This document shows, piece after piece, positions 4,513-5,041 of a stretch of 5,041 nucleotides of DNA. The number at the start of each line of letters is the position of its first letter. Positions within the stretch are counted from its first letter, which is position 1. The stretch is from Bacteroidales bacterium. GTDB taxonomy: Bacteria > Bacteroidota > Bacteroidia > Bacteroidales > UBA932. Made by a program: the position numbers and the translations under genes. The stretch lies in assembly GCA_017958765.1 (NCBI GenBank), contig JAGDBY010000141.1, positions 1 through 5,041 of the forward strand, in the 5' to 3' direction. Under the pieces are notes generated by a model. That model had not been told where the DNA came from. It saw only the letters and a program-made list of their open reading frames with translations, and made no database searches.

Positions 4513-5041
4513 ATGAAAAAAATCCTTCTATCAATTCTATTTTTATCCCGAGTTTTATTGTCATTCGCACAGACGGTGCCGGCCGCCGCAGAGCTCAAAC
4601 TCCCGATGGATACCATAGATACAGATGACAAGTTTATCAAAATCGTCCTCTATGATAATCACAGTTGGGATTACTACGATATAGGCCGTCCGGTTATCGA
4701 CAGCTCAAATATGTTCGATGCATATTGGAATACCACCGTTCTGCACGCATACAAGGACTATCCCTCAAATTTAATACCAGAGGAAGTGGATTTGAGACTG
4801 GTGGACAGCCTTCACGGCTACTGTCCTCCGATTACCGGCGTGGTGCGTTCGGGATATCAGTTCAGAAGGACCAGGGAGCATCAGGGTATCGACATCCCTC
4901 TTCATACAGGAGATACAATCAGAGCCGCATTCGACGGAGTTGTACGCTATATAGGTTATACCAGGGAGACCGGAGGCTACGGCAATCTGGTGATAATCCG
5001 CCATCCTAACGGTCTTGAGACCTATTACGGCCACCTCTCAA
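4513..5041 (+). CDS. Secreted M23 (LytM-type) metallopeptidase, 3'-truncated by window edge
   Basis: The frame runs open from ATG 4513 to the last base, giving 176 residues with no stop. The N-terminus MKKILLSILFLS begins a signal peptide with likely cleavage after SFA (residue 19), leaving Gln at +1; an Arg at position 13 inside the hydrophobic stretch is unusual. Residues about 20-100 are an uncharacterised N-terminal region. The M23 domain then starts: PPITGVVRSGY (about 102-112), the zinc-ligand motif HQGID (His123, Asp127), a GDTIRAAFDGVV strand region, GGYGNLVIIRHPNG, and YYGHLS with His174. The HxH motif with the third zinc ligand should follow beyond the edge. Such enzymes are periplasmic or surface endopeptidases cleaving peptidoglycan cross-bridges; some homologues are inactive regulators. 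Both N-terminal metal-binding residues are present here, so activity is plausible. Substrate and partner are unknown. Confidence 0.93.
   Translation, partial: MKKILLSILFLSRVLLSFAQTVPAAAELKLPMDTIDTDDKFIKIVLYDNHSWDYYDIGRPVIDSSNMFDAYWNTTVLHAYKDYPSNLIPEEVDLRLVDSLHGYCPPITGVVRSGYQFRRTREHQGIDIPLHTGDTIRAAFDGVVRYIGYTRETGGYGNLVIIRHPNGLETYYGHLS

Noticed and set aside
4665..5034. Short frames on both strands within the last 380 bases
   Set aside because: They overlap the M23 peptidase frame, which has a signal peptide and the HxxxD motif. They appear complete only because the real gene runs off the edge.

Overview
The window looks like chromosomal DNA from a member of the Bacteroidota, probably Bacteroidales. 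Three things point there. A clear Bacteroidetes-type promoter (TTTG, 19 bases, TAnnTTTG) precedes the ribosomal operon. Most starts lack a Shine-Dalgarno (SD) sequence and sit in A/T-rich leaders. Both secreted proteins have signal peptides ending in Ala followed by Gln, as is typical of this phylum. The region reads as ordinary core genome: no insertion sequence, tRNA, rRNA, CRISPR array or phage gene is visible, and no intergenic gap exceeds about 85 bases.

Layout, left to right. (1) 1-926 (+): the C-terminal two thirds of a TrpB2-type tryptophan synthase beta chain, cut by the window edge. (2) About 946-975: a terminator hairpin shared with the convergent gene. (3) 974-1225 (-): a very short LysR-type protein consisting of the DNA-binding domain only. 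(4) 1226-1306: a compact divergent promoter region. (5) 1307-2403 (+): the ribosomal operon rpsF-rpsR-rplI (bS6, bS18, bL9). (6) About 2421-2455: a second shared terminator. (7) 2454-4457 (-): a 667-residue secreted tetratricopeptide-repeat (TPR) protein. (8) 4458-4512: a second short divergent promoter region. (9) 4513-5041 (+): the start of a secreted M23/LytM-family peptidase, cut by the right edge. This gene has no stop codon inside the window, so a search for closed frames would miss it.

The most interesting point is translational. Bacteroidota ribosomes hide the anti-SD tail of 16S rRNA in a pocket made by bS21, bS18 and bS6, so most genes have no SD. Here rpsF (bS6) has none, but rpsR (bS18) is preceded by GGAGG and rplI (bL9) by AGGAGGT at good spacing. 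This fits the published proposal that an SD in front of bS18 serves as a feedback switch. The stronger SD on rplI suggests the control may extend to bL9. Secondary points are the effector-less LysR protein, two promoters placed so close to their start codons that leaderless mRNAs are possible, and a TPR array with ten uninterrupted 34-residue units.

No wholly new multi-gene system is evident. The notable signals lie in regulatory architecture rather than in unknown genes.
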